A model generated the notes under the pieces. It had not been told where the DNA came from, ran no database searches, and worked only from the letters and a program-made list of their open reading frames with translations. A DNA stretch of 14,355 nucleotides from Prevotellaceae bacterium (GTDB taxonomy: Bacteria; Bacteroidota; Bacteroidia; Bacteroidales; UBA932), in NCBI GenBank assembly GCA_031268055.1, contig JAIRXY010000234.1:1-14355 (forward strand), written 5' to 3'. The translations under genes were made by a program, and so were the position numbers. The stretch's first letter is position 1; each line of letters starts with the position of its first letter. Below, piece after piece: positions 13,646 to 14,355 of this stretch.

Positions 13646-14355
13646 ATGGTCAATTTAGGGTACAAAAATCGGACAATAAAAACAGGATGGCTGCTCATGT
13701 GCTGCTGTGCGTTGCTGCTGGTGGTGGGCTGCAAATCGACCTCAAGGCGTATGCAGCAAGCTGCCGAAGAAAACTTAAAGGGTAGCTGGGTTTGCTCTAA
13801 CGTGCTGGAAGAGGTTGCGCGAACAAAATCCATCAAGCAGCTGAAAAATTTCCCGCCTTATACAGAGCTCATTTTTTTGCAGGATTCGAGCAAGCTCATT
13901 GCGCTGAACGGACAGATAGATTTGGTAGCGCTTTCCTACACGCGCAGCGGCGATGTGCTGCAAGTTCCCGATTTTTACGGAAACGGGATAGCGCAAATTA
14001 GCATAGCGAGCGACAGCGCGCTGCTATTCAACGACGGATTCTCGGCGGAGGCGTGGCGCTACACCAAGGCTCCGACCGACGTAGCGCCTACCGAAAGCGA
14101 CGGCATACCCGAAGTATTTCCAAGCCTGCTCAACAGCGCGCTGATTTCGGGAGAATACGCAGTGACGAACGTAGACAAGCCTTACAGCCTTGCATTTCGC
14201 ACCAACGGGTACATATCCAACAGCCCCGATTTTACCCACTATTCGCTGTGCTACAACGGAAGCTGCAACATCCTCTCGGACGAAAACCTTGTGTACCTCT
14301 CCAACGGGCAGCAGGGCGACTACTACGGTTGGAAAATACAGGGCAATACGCTTAC
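13646..14355 (+). CDS. Lipoprotein of unknown function, 3' end beyond the window
   Basis: The frame stays open from the ATG at 13646 to the window edge (236 codons visible, no stop). A lipoprotein signal with an extended basic n-region ends at Cys29 in LVVGC, preceded by three consecutive cysteines in the hydrophobic core (19-21). The residues after Cys29 are KSTSRR, with no acidic export signal, so a periplasm-facing location is more likely than surface display; this is inferred. The mature part begins with LKGSW (44-48) and continues with alternating strands, for example YTELIFLQDSSKLIALNGQ, a pattern that resembles small lipocalin-like or beta-rich Bacteroidota lipoproteins. That resemblance is weak. 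The gene is separated from susD by a terminator and has its own promoter, so it is probably not part of the SusCD operon. Confidence 0.75.
   Translation, partial: MVNLGYKNRTIKTGWLLMCCCALLLVVGCKSTSRRMQQAAEENLKGSWVCSNVLEEVARTKSIKQLKNFPPYTELIFLQDSSKLIALNGQIDLVALSYTRSGDVLQVPDFYGNGIAQISIASDSALLFNDGFSAEAWRYTKAPTDVAPTESDGIPEVFPSLLNSALISGEYAVTNVDKPYSLAFRTNGYISNSPDFTHYSLCYNGSCNILSDENLVYLSNGQQGDYYGWKIQGNTL

Noticed and set aside
13669..13680. Short match to the MITE-like terminal repeat (ATCGGACAATA) in the last gene
   Set aside because: Only 11 bases match, within a coding signal sequence and with no partner repeat nearby; chance is the simpler reading.

Overview
The window is a stretch of a Bacteroidota chromosome, most likely order Bacteroidales. 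The evidence is a SusC/SusD (RagA/RagB) outer-membrane pair, several lipoproteins with Bacteroidota-style signal sequences, A-rich translation starts without strong Shine-Dalgarno sequences, and repeated matches to the Bacteroidota promoter element TAnnTTTG. I see no rRNA, tRNA, CRISPR array, phage gene or intact insertion sequence.

Layout from left to right. Positions 1-841 carry no convincing gene. They hold two adjacent copies of a palindromic, non-coding repeat with about 21-bp terminal inverted repeats (MITE-like). Next is a small cysteine-bearing lipoprotein (902-1159) with its own promoter and terminator. It is followed by an MscS-type mechanosensitive channel with a periplasmic N-terminal domain (1403-2989) and an outer-membrane beta-barrel protein (3297-3995). 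A bidirectional terminator at 4033-4068 separates this plus-strand block from a minus-strand block. The minus-strand block contains biosynthetic threonine ammonia-lyase IlvA (4127-5374), a secreted endonuclease/exonuclease/phosphatase-family protein (5464-6534) and a beta-helix lipoprotein (6518-7933). The last two overlap by 17 bp and form an operon. The 625-bp gap 7934-8558 lies between the divergent beta-helix gene and susC. It contains a (CA)20 microsatellite, two hairpins and several promoter-like elements. SusC (8559-11756) and SusD (11782-13338) follow as a two-gene operon closed by a terminator. The window ends inside another lipoprotein gene (13646 onward), whose leader carries a 21-codon ORF.

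Functionally this is a cell-envelope neighbourhood: a TonB-dependent importer with its surface lipoprotein, a barrel protein, an osmotic safety valve and three other lipoproteins, plus one amino-acid biosynthesis enzyme. The SusCD pair has no glycosidase, sulfatase, peptidase or regulator beside it in this window, so its substrate cannot be read from context. SusC has no N-terminal STN signalling domain.

I did not find a clearly new multi-gene system. The most unusual features are non-coding: the long dinucleotide repeat in the susC leader, a terminator-shaped hairpin just before susC, the tandem palindromic repeats at the left end, and short dyads that sit on the -7 boxes of several promoters. 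All were read by eye; no alignment, folding or database search was run.
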